Shown here: positions 1 to 8,462 of the stretch, piece after piece | Layout of the letters: each line of letters opens with the position of its first letter | How positions within the stretch are numbered: position 1 is the stretch's first letter | Assembly: GCA_036500605.1 (NCBI GenBank) | Contig: DASYBU010000005.1 | Coordinates: forward strand, 331,716-395,715 | Length of the DNA: 64,000 bases | Reading direction: 5' to 3' | Origin: JAFALK01 sp036500605 | GTDB taxonomy: Bacteria; Pseudomonadota; Gammaproteobacteria; Burkholderiales; Burkholderiaceae_C | Position numbers and translations under genes: made by a program | Notes under the pieces: model-generated | Seen by the model: the letters and a program-made list of their open reading frames with translations, nothing else | Databases searched by the model: none | Told to the model about the DNA's origin: nothing

Positions 1-1
1 G

Positions 2-175
2 GCCCCTTCGAGCGGCGCCACGATCCTGCGCCGCCGCCGTGAGGAGCGCCGCCGCCGCATCACGATCGGCCTGGTGGGCTTGACACTGACCCTCGGCGTC
101 GCGAGCTGGATGCAGTTTGCCCATCCACACGACGCGGTCGTTGCTGAGGACACCTCGGGGCACCACGTGCGCTGA
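2..175 (+). CDS. C-terminal end of a small membrane-anchored protein (5' end outside window)
   Basis: Open frame entering from the left edge and ending in TGA at 173-175. The visible 57 residues hold an arginine-rich stretch (RRRREERRRR), one hydrophobic segment (ITIGLVGLTLTLGVASW) and a short His-containing tail ending GHHVR. A basic cluster before a single membrane helix suggests a small inner-membrane protein with the N-terminus in the cytoplasm. I do not recognise the family. It lies 30 bp ahead of the NADH dehydrogenase on the same strand and may be co-transcribed with it. Confidence 0.5.
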   Translation, partial: APSSGATILRRRREERRRRITIGLVGLTLTLGVASWMQFAHPHDAVVAEDTSGHHVR

Positions 176-205
176 AGGACCGCCGCGGCGCGCGGCGGGG
201 TCACA

Positions 206-1537
206 ATGGGGCGCATGAGCGCCCCCTTTCATCTGGTCATCATCGGTTGTGGGTTCGGCGGGCTGGAAGCGGCCCGCAAGCTGAAGAAGAACCCGGACAT
301 CCGCATCACGCTGGTCGACCGCAGCAACCACCACCTGTTCCAACCCCTGCTTTATCAGGTGGCCACGGCCGGCCTCTCGGCGCCGTCCATCGCCGCACCG
401 ATCCGGCAGATGATGCGCAGCCAGGGCAATGTGACCACGCTGATGGCCGAGGTCGAGAGCATCGACAAGGCGGAGCGCGTAGTCAGCCTCTCCGACGGGC
501 AGACGCTGCGCTATGACGCGCTGATCGTCGCCACCGGCGCCACGCACAGCTACTTCGGCAACGACCACTGGGCCGAGCATGCGCCCGGTCTCAAGACGCT
601 TGAAGACGCCTTCCGCCTGCGCGCCAAGATCCTGCTCGCCTTCGAGCATGCGGAGATGGCCAGCACGCCCGAGGAGCGCGAGTCCTGGCTCAGCTTCGTG
701 ATCATCGGCGCCGGTCCGACCGGTGTGGAGATGGCCGGCACCTTGGCCGAGATCGCCCGCCACACGCTCAAGAACGAATTCCGCCGTGTCGACCCGGCCA
801 GCGCGCAGGTGCTGCTGGTCGAAGGCTCGGAGCGCGTGCTGCAGGCGCTGCCGGCCTCGCTGTCAACCAAGGCCGCCGATCAGCTGACGCGCCTCGGCGT
901 GCAGGTGCGCACGGGCGCACGCGTGGTGGGCATCGATGGCCGCGGCGTGGATGTGAGCACTAACGGCCAGACTCAGCGCATTCCTGCACGCACCGTGATC
1001 TGGGCGGCCGGCGTGGCCGCTTCACCGCTGGGCCGCTGCCTCGGCGTGCCGCTGGATCGCGCCGGCCGCGTGATCGTCGAGCCCGATCTGTCGATCCCTG
1101 GTCATCCCGAGGTCTACGTGGTCGGCGACATGGCCGCCGCCATGAGCCACGAGCCCGACGGCAGCACGAAGCCCGCGCCCGGTGTCAGCCCGGCAGCCAA
1201 GCAGATGGGCCGGCATGCGGCCGAGATGCTGCTGGCGCGCCGCGCCGGCCAGGCCACCCAGCCTTTCCGCTACCGCGACTACGGCTCGCTCGCCACCATC
1301 GGCCGCAAGGCGGCGGTCGCCGATCTGGGCGCGATCCAGTTCTCCGGCCTGCCGGCCTGGCTGTTCTGGCTCTTCGTCCACATCTACTTCCTGATCGGCT
1401 TCCGCAGCCGTCTTGTGGTCCTGCTCGACTGGTCCTGGGCTTACTTCTCATTTCAGCGCAGTGCGCGGGTGATTGCGGAGCAGGAGCATTCGCCGGGTGC
1501 GAACACTAGTGCGAATGCCCGCCCTCCGGCTTCCTGA
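206..1537 (+). CDS. Type II NADH dehydrogenase (NAD(P)/FAD-dependent oxidoreductase)
   Basis: Single-subunit, non-proton-pumping NADH:quinone oxidoreductase of the inner membrane face. Two Rossmann motifs are visible: the FAD-binding GCGFGGLEA near residues 14-21 and the NADH-binding VIIGAGPTGVEMAG near 165-178. The flavoprotein motifs VIWAAGV and VYVVGDMA come later, and a hydrophobic amphipathic C-terminal segment (LVVLLDWSWAYFSF) fits the membrane anchor of NDH-2. The length (443 aa) is usual. An alternative ATG three codons downstream (215) would give MSAPFHLV. The 3' end overlaps the convergent multicopper oxidase gene by 32 bp. An NDH-2-like sulfide:quinone reductase is less likely because the SQR cysteines are absent. 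Confidence 0.9.
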   Translation: MGRMSAPFHLVIIGCGFGGLEAARKLKKNPDIRITLVDRSNHHLFQPLLYQVATAGLSAPSIAAPIRQMMRSQGNVTTLMAEVESIDKAERVVSLSDGQTLRYDALIVATGATHSYFGNDHWAEHAPGLKTLEDAFRLRAKILLAFEHAEMASTPEERESWLSFVIIGAGPTGVEMAGTLAEIARHTLKNEFRRVDPASAQVLLVEGSERVLQALPASLSTKAADQLTRLGVQVRTGARVVGIDGRGVDVSTNGQTQRIPARTVIWAAGVAASPLGRCLGVPLDRAGRVIVEPDLSIPGHPEVYVVGDMAAAMSHEPDGSTKPAPGVSPAAKQMGRHAAEMLLARRAGQATQPFRYRDYGSLATIGRKAAVADLGAIQFSGLPAWLFWLFVHIYFLIGFRSRLVVLLDWSWAYFSFQRSARVIAEQEHSPGANTSANARPPAS

Positions 1538-2879
1538 CCTGCACCTCCAGCGTTGATCTGACGGTCGGCGCCTGCGGTGCCCGATCGGCGCTGTCGGCCA
1601 CCGTCACTTCACGCGCGACCGTACCCTTCGGTGCCTGATACCAGCCCGGATCGCTGTAGTCACCGGGCCTTTGCCCCTTGCGCACCTTGACCACGCTGAA
1701 CATGCCGCCCATCTCGAGGCTGCCGTAGGGCCCGGTGCCGGCCATCATGGGCGCGGTATTGGCGGGCAGCGGCATCTGCATCTCGGTCATCTCCGCCATG
1801 CCGGCTTCGCCCATGCTCATGTAGCCGGGCACGAGTTTCGTCAGCTTGGCGGCGAGGTCGTCCTGCCGCACGCCGATCAGGTTGTCGACGTTGTGCCCCA
1901 TCGCGTTCATCGTGTGATGCGCCTTGTGGCAATGCAGCGACCAATCGCCTTCCTCATCGGCGATGAACTCGAGCTGGCGCATCTGGCCCACGGCGATGTC
2001 GGTCGTGACCTCGGGCCAGCGCGCGCTCTTGGGCACCGCGCCGCCGTCGGTGCCGGTGACCTCGAACTCATGGCCGTGGATGTGGATCGGATGGTTGGTC
2101 ATTGAGAGATTGCCCACGCGGATGCGCACGCGATCGCCCTGGCGCACGTGGAGCGAATCGATGCCGGGGAAGACGCGGCTGTTCCAGGTCCACAGATTGA
2201 AGTCCGTCATCGTCGAGGTGCGCGGCACGGCGCTGCCCGGCTCGATGTCGTAGCTGTTGAGCAGGAAGCAGAAGTCGCGCTGCACCTCGGCGATCTGTGG
2301 ATGCGGCGCCTTCGGATGCGTGACCCAAAAACCCATCATGCCCATCGCCATTTGCAGCATCTCGTCTGCATGCGGGTGGTACATGAAGGTGCCGGGTCGA
2401 CGTGCGATGAATTCGTACACAAAGGTCTGGCCCGGCTCGATGCCGGGCTGGGTCAGGCCCGTCACCCCATCCATGCCGTTAGGCAGGCGTTGACCGTGCC
2501 AGTGCACGCTGGTGCGCTCGGGCAGCTTGTTGGTGACGAAGAGGCGCACGCGGTCACCTTCGACCACCTCGATGGTCGGGCCCGGTGACTGGCCGTTGTA
2601 GCCCCACAGCCGCGCGGTGAAGCCGGGGCACATCTCGCGCACGACGGGCTCGGCGACGAGATGGAACTCCTTGACGCCGTCGCGCATGCGCCAGGGCAGG
2701 GTCCAGCTGTTGAGCGTGACGACCGGGTTGTACGGCCGCCCGGTCGGCGGGTGCAGCGGGGCGCCGGTGACGGCGTTGATCGCCTGCACGGGTTCGGGGA
2801 TCGCGGCGAGGGCGACGCGGGAGACGGCCGTCGCGGTCACGGCGGCTGCGCCAACAAAGAGATTGCGACGGCTCACCAT
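1506..2879 (-). CDS. Two-domain multicopper oxidase, Tat-exported, with Met-rich tail
   Basis: Probable periplasmic copper (cuprous) oxidase. The N-terminus MVSRRNLFVGAAA is a twin-arginine signal. All four copper motifs are present: HWHG at 126-129, HPHAD at 168-172, HPIHIHGHEF at 263-272, and HCHKAHHTMNAM starting at 316. Motifs 3 and 4 come within about 190 residues of motif 1, so there appear to be two cupredoxin domains rather than the three of CopA/CueO. A Met-rich stretch (MSMGEAGMAEMTEMQM) follows around 355-372, which suggests Cu(I) handling. The start overlaps the end of the upstream TolC-like gene by 7 bp, so they are translationally coupled. The C-terminus ends GGHSH. Confidence 0.85.
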   Translation of the reverse strand: MVSRRNLFVGAAAVTATAVSRVALAAIPEPVQAINAVTGAPLHPPTGRPYNPVVTLNSWTLPWRMRDGVKEFHLVAEPVVREMCPGFTARLWGYNGQSPGPTIEVVEGDRVRLFVTNKLPERTSVHWHGQRLPNGMDGVTGLTQPGIEPGQTFVYEFIARRPGTFMYHPHADEMLQMAMGMMGFWVTHPKAPHPQIAEVQRDFCFLLNSYDIEPGSAVPRTSTMTDFNLWTWNSRVFPGIDSLHVRQGDRVRIRVGNLSMTNHPIHIHGHEFEVTGTDGGAVPKSARWPEVTTDIAVGQMRQLEFIADEEGDWSLHCHKAHHTMNAMGHNVDNLIGVRQDDLAAKLTKLVPGYMSMGEAGMAEMTEMQMPLPANTAPMMAGTGPYGSLEMGGMFSVVKVRKGQRPGDYSDPGWYQAPKGTVAREVTVADSADRAPQAPTVRSTLEVQVRKPEGGHSH

Positions 2880-4198
2880 GATGCAGGTCCCAGAAGCGTG
2901 TGGTCGAGATCGCTCTCGGCCAGGAAGAAATCGCGCTCGGCGGCGATGGCGGCTTGCACGCTTCCGACCTGCTCGCGCGCATCGGCCAGCAGCTCGAAGA
3001 TGCCGATCAGCATGCCGTTGTAGCGCAGCAGGTTTTCATCGGCGATCTGCTTGCGCAGCGGCACGACCTCGTCGGCATAACGGTGCGCCAGAGCGTACGC
3101 GCTGCGGTAGCGTTGCTGTGCGGCGCGCAGCTCGGAAGCGGCGCGCAGACCGGCATCGGCGGCGCGTTCGAGCGATTGGCGGTAGACGCTCTCGGCGCGC
3201 GCGCTGCGGGCCTGGCCCCAGTCGAACAAGGGCAGCTCCAGGCGCAGCTCGGCGCCGCGCTGCACGGGCAGGCCGGTGCGGCTGTTGTTCTGGAAGCTCA
3301 AGTCCAGCACGTCGACATAGCCGGTGACATGGCTCAGGCCCAGGGCCTTGGCGCTGAGTTCGACCGCGCGCTGAGCGGCTTGCACGTCCACACGTTGTTG
3401 CAGCGCCTGCGAATCGAGCTCTCGCGCTTGAGCGGGCAGAGTGGGCAGGTGCTCGGGCAGATGGAAGGCTTGCTGATCGAGGCCCAGCTCGCGGCGCAGG
3501 GTTTCGCGGCTCAGCGCGGCTTCGTTCTGCGCTCGCGTCAGGCCGAGTGCCGCATCGGCCGCAAAAGCTTGTTCACGCGCGGCGCGCTGGGCGCTGAAAT
3601 TGCCGGATTCGGCAGCACGTTTCGCCAGTTCACCGCCGGCGCTCGCGGCTTCCTCGACCTGCTGTGCGTAGTGCAGCAGGTCTTGCGCGGCCAGCGCGTT
3701 CCAGTAGGCGCGGCGCGTGCGGGCTGCGGCGTCGAGCACGGCCAGCAGCGTGTCGGCCTGCACCTGCTGCAGCTTGAGCTCCGCCATCTGCCGAGCCGGC
3801 GCGAGCTGGATCAGGCGCAGGAGATCAAGCCCGAAGCTGCGGTCGATCTCGAGCTCGGAGCCGCTGCGCAGGCGCGCGAAGGTGAAGCCCGGATTGGGCA
3901 GGCGGCTGGCCTGCACGAGCTCGGCATCGGCAATGCCCAGCTCCTGGAACTGGGCCTGGAGGCCACGCTGGTTCAGCAGCGCGATCTGCACGGCGGCGTC
4001 GGGCGTGAGCGGCGCGCGCAGCAGCTCGACCACGCGGGCGTTGAGCGTTGTGCGCTGGCCATCGTCGCGCGACCATTGCAGGTCCTTGCCCAGCAGCGCC
4101 TGGGTCTGCGATTGAACCGGCGCAAAGCGCACGCCGGGATCGGGGCTGGCACAGGCGGCCAGCAGGAGTCCGGCCAGAGCCGGCAAGATCAGTCTCAT
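2873..4198 (-). CDS. TolC-family outer-membrane efflux lipoprotein
   Basis: 441-residue outer-membrane factor. A lipobox (LLLAACAS) near residue 15 makes it a lipoprotein, as in CusC/NodT-type proteins. The rest is long, alanine-rich helical repeats typical of the TolC coiled-coil barrel, with the two halves (about 65-240 and 260-435) each carrying the family pattern; the LPLFDWGQARSARAE segment matches the conserved region after the second beta hairpin. It sits between a small secreted His/Cys protein (35 bp upstream) and the multicopper oxidase (7-bp overlap), which points to metal, probably copper, export. No RND pump or membrane-fusion protein gene is adjacent, so its partner must be elsewhere or absent. 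Confidence 0.85.
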   Translation of the reverse strand: MRLILPALAGLLLAACASPDPGVRFAPVQSQTQALLGKDLQWSRDDGQRTTLNARVVELLRAPLTPDAAVQIALLNQRGLQAQFQELGIADAELVQASRLPNPGFTFARLRSGSELEIDRSFGLDLLRLIQLAPARQMAELKLQQVQADTLLAVLDAAARTRRAYWNALAAQDLLHYAQQVEEAASAGGELAKRAAESGNFSAQRAAREQAFAADAALGLTRAQNEAALSRETLRRELGLDQQAFHLPEHLPTLPAQARELDSQALQQRVDVQAAQRAVELSAKALGLSHVTGYVDVLDLSFQNNSRTGLPVQRGAELRLELPLFDWGQARSARAESVYRQSLERAADAGLRAASELRAAQQRYRSAYALAHRYADEVVPLRKQIADENLLRYNGMLIGIFELLADAREQVGSVQAAIAAERDFFLAESDLDHTLLGPASW

Positions 4199-4233
4199 GG
4201 TGTCCTCGCGAAAGGAAAGAGCAAAAACGGGGA

Positions 4234-4566
4234 TTACGCGAGGAGAGGTTTGGGCGGCGGCTGCGGCGTGGCCAGCACGATGCCGGCTTCGAGCACTTCG
4301 GGTTCGGCGCGCGGGATCGGTGCTGCGGCGCTAACGCTCAAGCTGAGCGGCGTGCCGGTGATCGCCACGGCAACGCAGGCGGCGCAATGAGCGGCATGCG
4401 GCGCGGCCTTCTTGGCGGCCGAGTGATGATGCTCGGCGCAGGCACCTTGGCTTGTGCCCTGCTTCATGGGTGCTTCGCCCGCACAAGTAAAAAAGCCTGC
4501 TCGCGCCTGAGCCTGCAAAGGCAGGGACAGGGCAAGCAGGCAGCAAATCAGAAAGCGGGCAAGCAT
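4234..4566 (-). CDS. Small secreted His/Cys-rich protein, first gene of the copper-type operon
   Basis: 110 residues with a clear signal peptide (MLARFLICCLLALSLPLQAQA). The mature part holds a histidine cluster (CAEHHHSAAKKAAPHAAHCAAC) with a CxxC and neighbouring His residues that could bind copper, then a hydrophobic stretch and a proline-rich end (PQPPPKPLLA). The pattern resembles the DUF2946-type proteins often found ahead of copper-resistance genes, but that assignment is by resemblance only. It is followed 35 bp later by the TolC-like gene and then the multicopper oxidase, so all three are likely one transcript. A periplasmic or membrane-proximal metal-binding role is an inference. 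Confidence 0.6.
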   Translation of the reverse strand: MLARFLICCLLALSLPLQAQARAGFFTCAGEAPMKQGTSQGACAEHHHSAAKKAAPHAAHCAACVAVAITGTPLSLSVSAAAPIPRAEPEVLEAGIVLATPQPPPKPLLA

Positions 4567-4887
4567 GCCGCGCAGTTTACTGAATCACAGGACGTGGCGT
4601 TGGTTCCAATTCCGTTCATCCTGTGCCCCATGGTCAAGACCTGAATTCCGTTTTTACATGGACGGACAGGACGGACAGAACGAATTCAAAACGCCGCTTG
4701 CACAAGCGCTTGACCTTGGCGTTGTGCTGAAGCGCTGCAGTTGGGCACGGCTTATCGCTTATTTTTGCTGGCTTGTCGTGCCACTGGAATCTTGGACTTT
4801 TCGCTCCGTCTCGCGGGGCATACCGTTTGCGTGAGCAGGGGCAGCTGTTCTGCTGCTTTGAACTGCTCAACCAAAGGAGCCAAGAAA
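4567..4887. other. Intergenic region between divergent copper operon and Cys-tailed protein gene
   Basis: About 320 bp without a convincing gene. It must hold the promoters for the minus-strand copper-type operon and for the plus-strand gene at 4888. It contains a dispersed palindromic element (4611-4680) described separately. An in-frame upstream extension of the 4888 gene to a TTG at 4741 exists, but it has no ribosome binding site and would put 49 residues ahead of a good signal peptide, so I treat it as non-coding. I see no clear copper-regulator box. Confidence 0.5.
4611..4680. repeat. Dispersed palindromic element, copy 1
   Basis: The segment reads TTCATCCTGTGCCCCATGG, a spacer, then CATGGACGGACAGGACGGAC. 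The second arm is an imperfect reverse complement of the first, so the transcript could fold as a hairpin. The same core (TTTTTACATGGA..GGACAGGA) occurs in the larger palindrome at 42831-42940. It lies between divergent genes. The match is imperfect and was aligned by eye. Confidence 0.5.
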
Positions 4888-5454
4888 ATGCATCGCATCA
4901 TCATTGCCATCTCGGCCGCATTGGCCGTAAACGCGCAGGCTGCGCAGCCAGGTCAGGATACGGAACGCGCAATCTCGGAGGCGCATCAGCAAATGCAAAC
5001 CAAGGTGCTGCTGGAGCGCAGGATCGCCGGCGCACTGGCGCCAGTCAAAACCCTCGCGACCTTCTACGCTCATCTGAACGATGGGAGCAGTGGCATGTCG
5101 GCTTTTGCGAGATTGCCGTCGGCTTCACAGAGTGTGTTCATTGCCAACCTGACATTCAATGAAAAGGGATTGACCGGTTTCAACTATCGCGTGCTCGAAG
5201 ACTCGTTGAGCGTTGAAGAGGCGTACAGCCTGCTCAGCATGTTCGGCGTTCAGCACACGGTAGGGCTCATGCGTGGTCTTCGCGCGGTCAGCGCCAATGA
5301 TTTGCTGATTCTTCAGTCCGTCAGCCGCTTGCAGAATCAGGGTGCAGTCAGCCCGACCTATATTCGTGACCTGAGCGACCATCAGGACTACCAATGCATC
5401 AGCCGCGGGACGTGCGAGTCCTCTGGCGGGCGAATCTGCACTGACAACTGCTGA
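4888..5454 (+). CDS. Secreted protein with a four-cysteine C-terminal tail
   Basis: 188 residues. The ATG at 4888 is preceded by a strong ribosome binding site (AAAGGAG at 4873-4879) and begins a signal peptide (MHRIIIAISAALAVNAQAAQ). The mature part is helix-prone, without cysteine, until the last 20 residues, where four cysteines appear in C-x5-C-x7-C-x3-C spacing (CISRGTC..ICTDNC), ending on the last residue. I do not recognise the family. The next gene starts 2 bp after the stop and encodes an exported thioredoxin-fold protein, which suggests that the tail is disulphide-bonded or modified by that partner. Base composition is less GC-rich than the flanking genes, hinting at transfer. Confidence 0.7.
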   Translation: MHRIIIAISAALAVNAQAAQPGQDTERAISEAHQQMQTKVLLERRIAGALAPVKTLATFYAHLNDGSSGMSAFARLPSASQSVFIANLTFNEKGLTGFNYRVLEDSLSVEEAYSLLSMFGVQHTVGLMRGLRAVSANDLLILQSVSRLQNQGAVSPTYIRDLSDHQDYQCISRGTCESSGGRICTDNC

Positions 5455-5456
5455 GC

Positions 5457-6290
5457 ATGATGAGTCACGCAACAAGGTGGCGTCGAACAGCGTTGGCGTG
5501 TTTGGGCATGTTGACTGCACTCATGATGTCTCAGGCGCTTGCCAGCGCACCCTGCGATGGAGGCGTTCTGAATCAGAACGGGCAATCCTTCGATGTCGCG
5601 GCGGCTCAGTCGCGCCTCCAGTCGCTGGCCTGGGAAACGCGGGAACCTGACCCAGCCGAGAAGCTCGTTGCCGATTGCCTGTTCGACGCCTTGGTGCGAA
5701 GGCAGTTGGCACGTCCCAGCGACTGGCGAGCCAGATATGCGCTGGCCCTGACACAGTGGGATTTTGAAAAGGCGCAGAGCCTGAAGCGGGCGAACGCCAC
5801 ACTTTTTGCCGACCAACATGCGCCGCACGGTACGCAATCGTCAACCAGAACTGGTGATTTCTCGCCCATTTGGCGGCTCGATCCGACTTCAGCGATGCTC
5901 CGCGAGCAGACGATGGAGCATCCGGAGCAGCTGCACCTGGCGTTTTTCTTCAGCCCCGATTGCAATCCCTGCAATCGGGCCACGAAGGATTTTGCGAAGA
6001 GCCCGCCGCTGAGCAAGGCGATGGCGGCCTGTGGCCTCTGGGTTGCCCAGATGGACCACGGAACCAATGTGGAGGCCTTGCGGCGCTGGTCAATGCAACA
6101 GCATGCAGCGATCTGGGCTATTCGGGACTGGGCCCGCTATGGCACCGTGCAGCCGCGCGGCACGCCCACATTCTTGTTGATCCGCCAAGGCCATGTGCTG
6201 GCCAAACTGGTCGGCTGGCCTCCCGAAGGTCAGGAGGCCGAGCTCTTGCAACTGATTCGCTCCAACGATCCCGACGGGAACTGTCGATAG
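5457..6290 (+). CDS. Exported thioredoxin-fold (TraF/Dsb-like) oxidoreductase
   Basis: 277 residues starting at ATGATG just 2 bp after the previous stop. The N-terminus (RTALACLGMLTALMMSQALAS) is a signal peptide, so it acts in the periplasm. A thioredoxin-like domain in the C-terminal half shows the active-site motif CNPC in HLAFFFSPDCNPCNRATK (about 165-180) and the cis-proline loop RGTPTFLLI (about 237-245). The N-terminal half is alpha-helical with two other cysteines. The layout resembles the TraF family (PF13728-like), although no conjugation genes are nearby. The likely substrate is the Cys-tailed neighbour; that is inferred from coupling alone. Confidence 0.7.
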   Translation: MMSHATRWRRTALACLGMLTALMMSQALASAPCDGGVLNQNGQSFDVAAAQSRLQSLAWETREPDPAEKLVADCLFDALVRRQLARPSDWRARYALALTQWDFEKAQSLKRANATLFADQHAPHGTQSSTRTGDFSPIWRLDPTSAMLREQTMEHPEQLHLAFFFSPDCNPCNRATKDFAKSPPLSKAMAACGLWVAQMDHGTNVEALRRWSMQQHAAIWAIRDWARYGTVQPRGTPTFLLIRQGHVLAKLVGWPPEGQEAELLQLIRSNDPDGNCR

Positions 6291-6303
6291 AGCGTCAGCG
6301 AGT

Positions 6304-6624
6304 TCAATCCTCGTTCTTGAAAACCAGCTTGATTTCGGCCGATTGCTTTTCGCCGCTGGCTTCATAGCGCCAGTCCATCAGCGCATCCGTCACGGCGCGG
6401 TCGAACACGCGCTTGGGGTTGGCTTCGACGATTTCCACATTGCTGACCTTGCCGTCGGCGTCGATCGTGACCTTGGCGGTGACGCTGCCGGCCGAGATGG
6501 ACTTGCGGGTGGCTTCAGCCGGGAATTCCGGCGGCACCTTCTTGACCAGCTTCGGGGCGGCGAAGGCGAGGGCACTGAAGCTCATGGTGAGGGCGGCGCA
6601 GAGGACGAAGAGAGACTTTTTCAT
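6304..6624 (-). CDS. Periplasmic single-domain TonB C-terminal protein
   Basis: 106 residues: signal peptide (MKKSLFVLCAALTMSFSALAFA) followed directly by one TonB C-terminal domain. The family signature PPEFPAEATRKSISAGSVTA and the end of the domain (VTDALMDWRYEASG) are visible. It lacks the N-terminal membrane helix anchored to ExbBD and the proline spacer of a true TonB, so it cannot transduce energy by itself; such free TonB_C proteins are common in Proteobacteria and of unclear role. It lies 42 bp downstream of the chemotaxis receptor gene on the same strand and converges with the thioredoxin-fold gene. Confidence 0.8.
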   Translation of the reverse strand: MKKSLFVLCAALTMSFSALAFAAPKLVKKVPPEFPAEATRKSISAGSVTAKVTIDADGKVSNVEIVEANPKRVFDRAVTDALMDWRYEASGEKQSAEIKLVFKNED

Positions 6625-6666
6625 GGTGCTTGGATCCTTGGGCTAAAGCTGTGCTTGGGGAGAATT

Positions 6667-8220
6667 TCAGACTGCGGCGGCGCGGAAGAAGCCGACCGCT
6701 TCGAGAAGGCGGGAAGAGCTGGTCTTGAGCGCGTCGGTCGAGCGGCCGAGCTCGTCGACCAGCGTGGTGTTCTGCTGGGTCGCGCGGTCGAGTTCGGTCA
6801 TCGCGCTGTTGACCACGCCCACGCCCGCGGCTTGTTCGTCGGCCGAGTGCGAGATCTCTTCGATCAGCTTGCCCATGTTGTTGACTTCATCCACGACCGA
6901 GCGGATGGTGACACCGGCGTTGTTGACGAGCGTGGTGCCGTTGTCCACCTTGAGCGAGGATTCCTGGATCAGGACCTTGATTTCCTTGGCGGCGGCGGCC
7001 GAGCGCTGGGCCAGGGCACGCACTTCGCTGGCGACGACCGCGAAGCCGCGGCCATGTTCGCCGGCACGGGCGGCTTCCACCGCAGCGTTCAGCGCGAGGA
7101 TGTTGGTCTGGAAGGCGATGCCGTCGATCACGCCGATGATGTCGCCGATGCGCTTGGAGCTGGCGCTGATCTCTTGCATCGTGTCCACCACGCGGGAGAC
7201 CACTTCGCCGCCGGCCGAGGCCGATTGGCGGGCCTTGGTGGCGATGCTGGCGGCCTTCTTGGTCAGCGCGCTGGCGTCGGTCAGGTTGGTGGCGATCTGC
7301 TCGACCGAGGCGGCGGTGTTCTGCAGCGAGGCGGCGGAACGCGCGGTACGGTCGGACAGGTCGACATTGCTGTGGGCGATGACGTGCGAGCTTTCGGCCA
7401 CTTCGCCGGCGGCGCTGCTGACGCTGTGCACCACGCCCGAGAGCGCTTGCTGCATGTTCTGCATGGCCTTGAGCATTTGCGCGAGCTCGTCGTTGCCTTG
7501 CACATGGATGTCCATGGTCAGGTCTCCCGAGCTGATCGCCTCGGCGGCAGCTTGAGCCTCGCGAGCCGGCAGCACGATGGAGCGGGCGATCACGATGCCG
7601 CTGAGGATACCGATCACGACGGCCGCGGCCACCAGGCCGGCGGTCAGCATCACCGAGGTGCGGGCGCTGGCGCCGCCGTTCACGGCCAGGTCCTTGGCGT
7701 TGGCGAACTGCATGTCCACCAGCGTCTTGAGGCCTTGCTGGTAGGCGGCCTGAGCGGGGCGCAGATCGGTGATCAGGCTCTCACGGGCCTCGTCGGGGCT
7801 GCCGTCTTGCTGCACCTTCTGAAACTTGGCCAGCGAGGCGAGGAAAGCGGCCTGCTTTTCCTTCACGTCGTTGAAGATGTCTTTTTCCTTGTCGCCGTTG
7901 ATGGCGGCCTGCAGGCTGCTCATCTGCTTTTCGCTGTCTTCAAGAGCGCCCGCGATGGCGGCCTTCTGCTTCTTGATCGCGCCAGCCGTGTCCAGCAGCA
8001 GCAGATCGCGAACCGCGCGCGAGATGATCGCAACGTTGCTGTCCAGCGCGTTCGCGTCGGCAATCTTCACCAGGCTGGAGTTGGCCGTGGTGTCCAGGTC
8101 GCCCGCGAGGCGGCTCGAGATGCCGGCGTTGTAGGCGCCGATGGCGATCAGCAGCAGGATGATCAGGCCCTGGCTGACCGCCAGACGGTGGCCGATGCGC
8201 AGGTGGGTTAGAAAGTTCAT
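6667..8220 (-). CDS. Methyl-accepting chemotaxis protein
   Basis: 517-residue chemoreceptor. Transmembrane helix 1 is near residues 12-33, a four-helix-bundle-type periplasmic sensor (about 34-185), TM2 near 186-211, a HAMP domain to about 265, then the cytoplasmic signalling coiled coil. The highly conserved hairpin tip is present (FQTNILALNAAVEAARAGE and GRGFAVVASEVRALAQRSA). The C-terminus ends FFRAAAV without the NWETF-like CheR/CheB tether, so adaptation would need help from other receptors. The ligand cannot be read from sequence. The leader (8221-8462) is shared with the convergent-free region next to yggS and shows no obvious flagellar sigma-28 promoter. Confidence 0.92.
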   Translation of the reverse strand: MNFLTHLRIGHRLAVSQGLIILLLIAIGAYNAGISSRLAGDLDTTANSSLVKIADANALDSNVAIISRAVRDLLLLDTAGAIKKQKAAIAGALEDSEKQMSSLQAAINGDKEKDIFNDVKEKQAAFLASLAKFQKVQQDGSPDEARESLITDLRPAQAAYQQGLKTLVDMQFANAKDLAVNGGASARTSVMLTAGLVAAAVVIGILSGIVIARSIVLPAREAQAAAEAISSGDLTMDIHVQGNDELAQMLKAMQNMQQALSGVVHSVSSAAGEVAESSHVIAHSNVDLSDRTARSAASLQNTAASVEQIATNLTDASALTKKAASIATKARQSASAGGEVVSRVVDTMQEISASSKRIGDIIGVIDGIAFQTNILALNAAVEAARAGEHGRGFAVVASEVRALAQRSAAAAKEIKVLIQESSLKVDNGTTLVNNAGVTIRSVVDEVNNMGKLIEEISHSADEQAAGVGVVNSAMTELDRATQQNTTLVDELGRSTDALKTSSSRLLEAVGFFRAAAV

Positions 8221-8462
8221 CGCTGGAGTTCCTCGTCAATATTTGTTTGGAAGAGCGATCCCGAAATACGTGTTCTTGAGCCCGCTCAACCGACAGGAAC
8301 GGAGTGTGTCCAATTGCAAGCGTTCTGCCCAGCCTGTTCGAGGGGGCGCGTGTGAACAAGTACGCGGCAAGCTCGACGAAGAAATCGGTGCCAACCGGAC
8401 TGTTGCGATTGCGCTGAACCAAGGAGTTAGGGTTTTAACCCGGGTCGTGAAAAATGGACTGC

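Noticed and set aside
4741..4887. Possible longer start (TTG at 4741) for the Cys-tailed protein
   Set aside because: No ribosome site; the ATG at 4888 has a strong one and gives a proper signal peptide.
6343..8211. Long open plus-strand frame opposite the chemotaxis receptor
   Set aside because: Low-complexity Gly/Ala/His/Val composition typical of an antisense shadow; the receptor on the minus strand has all conserved motifs.
8221..8462. Searched for a flagellar sigma-28 promoter upstream of the chemotaxis receptor
   Set aside because: Only a loose TCAAG/CGGGATCG resemblance; not enough to call.
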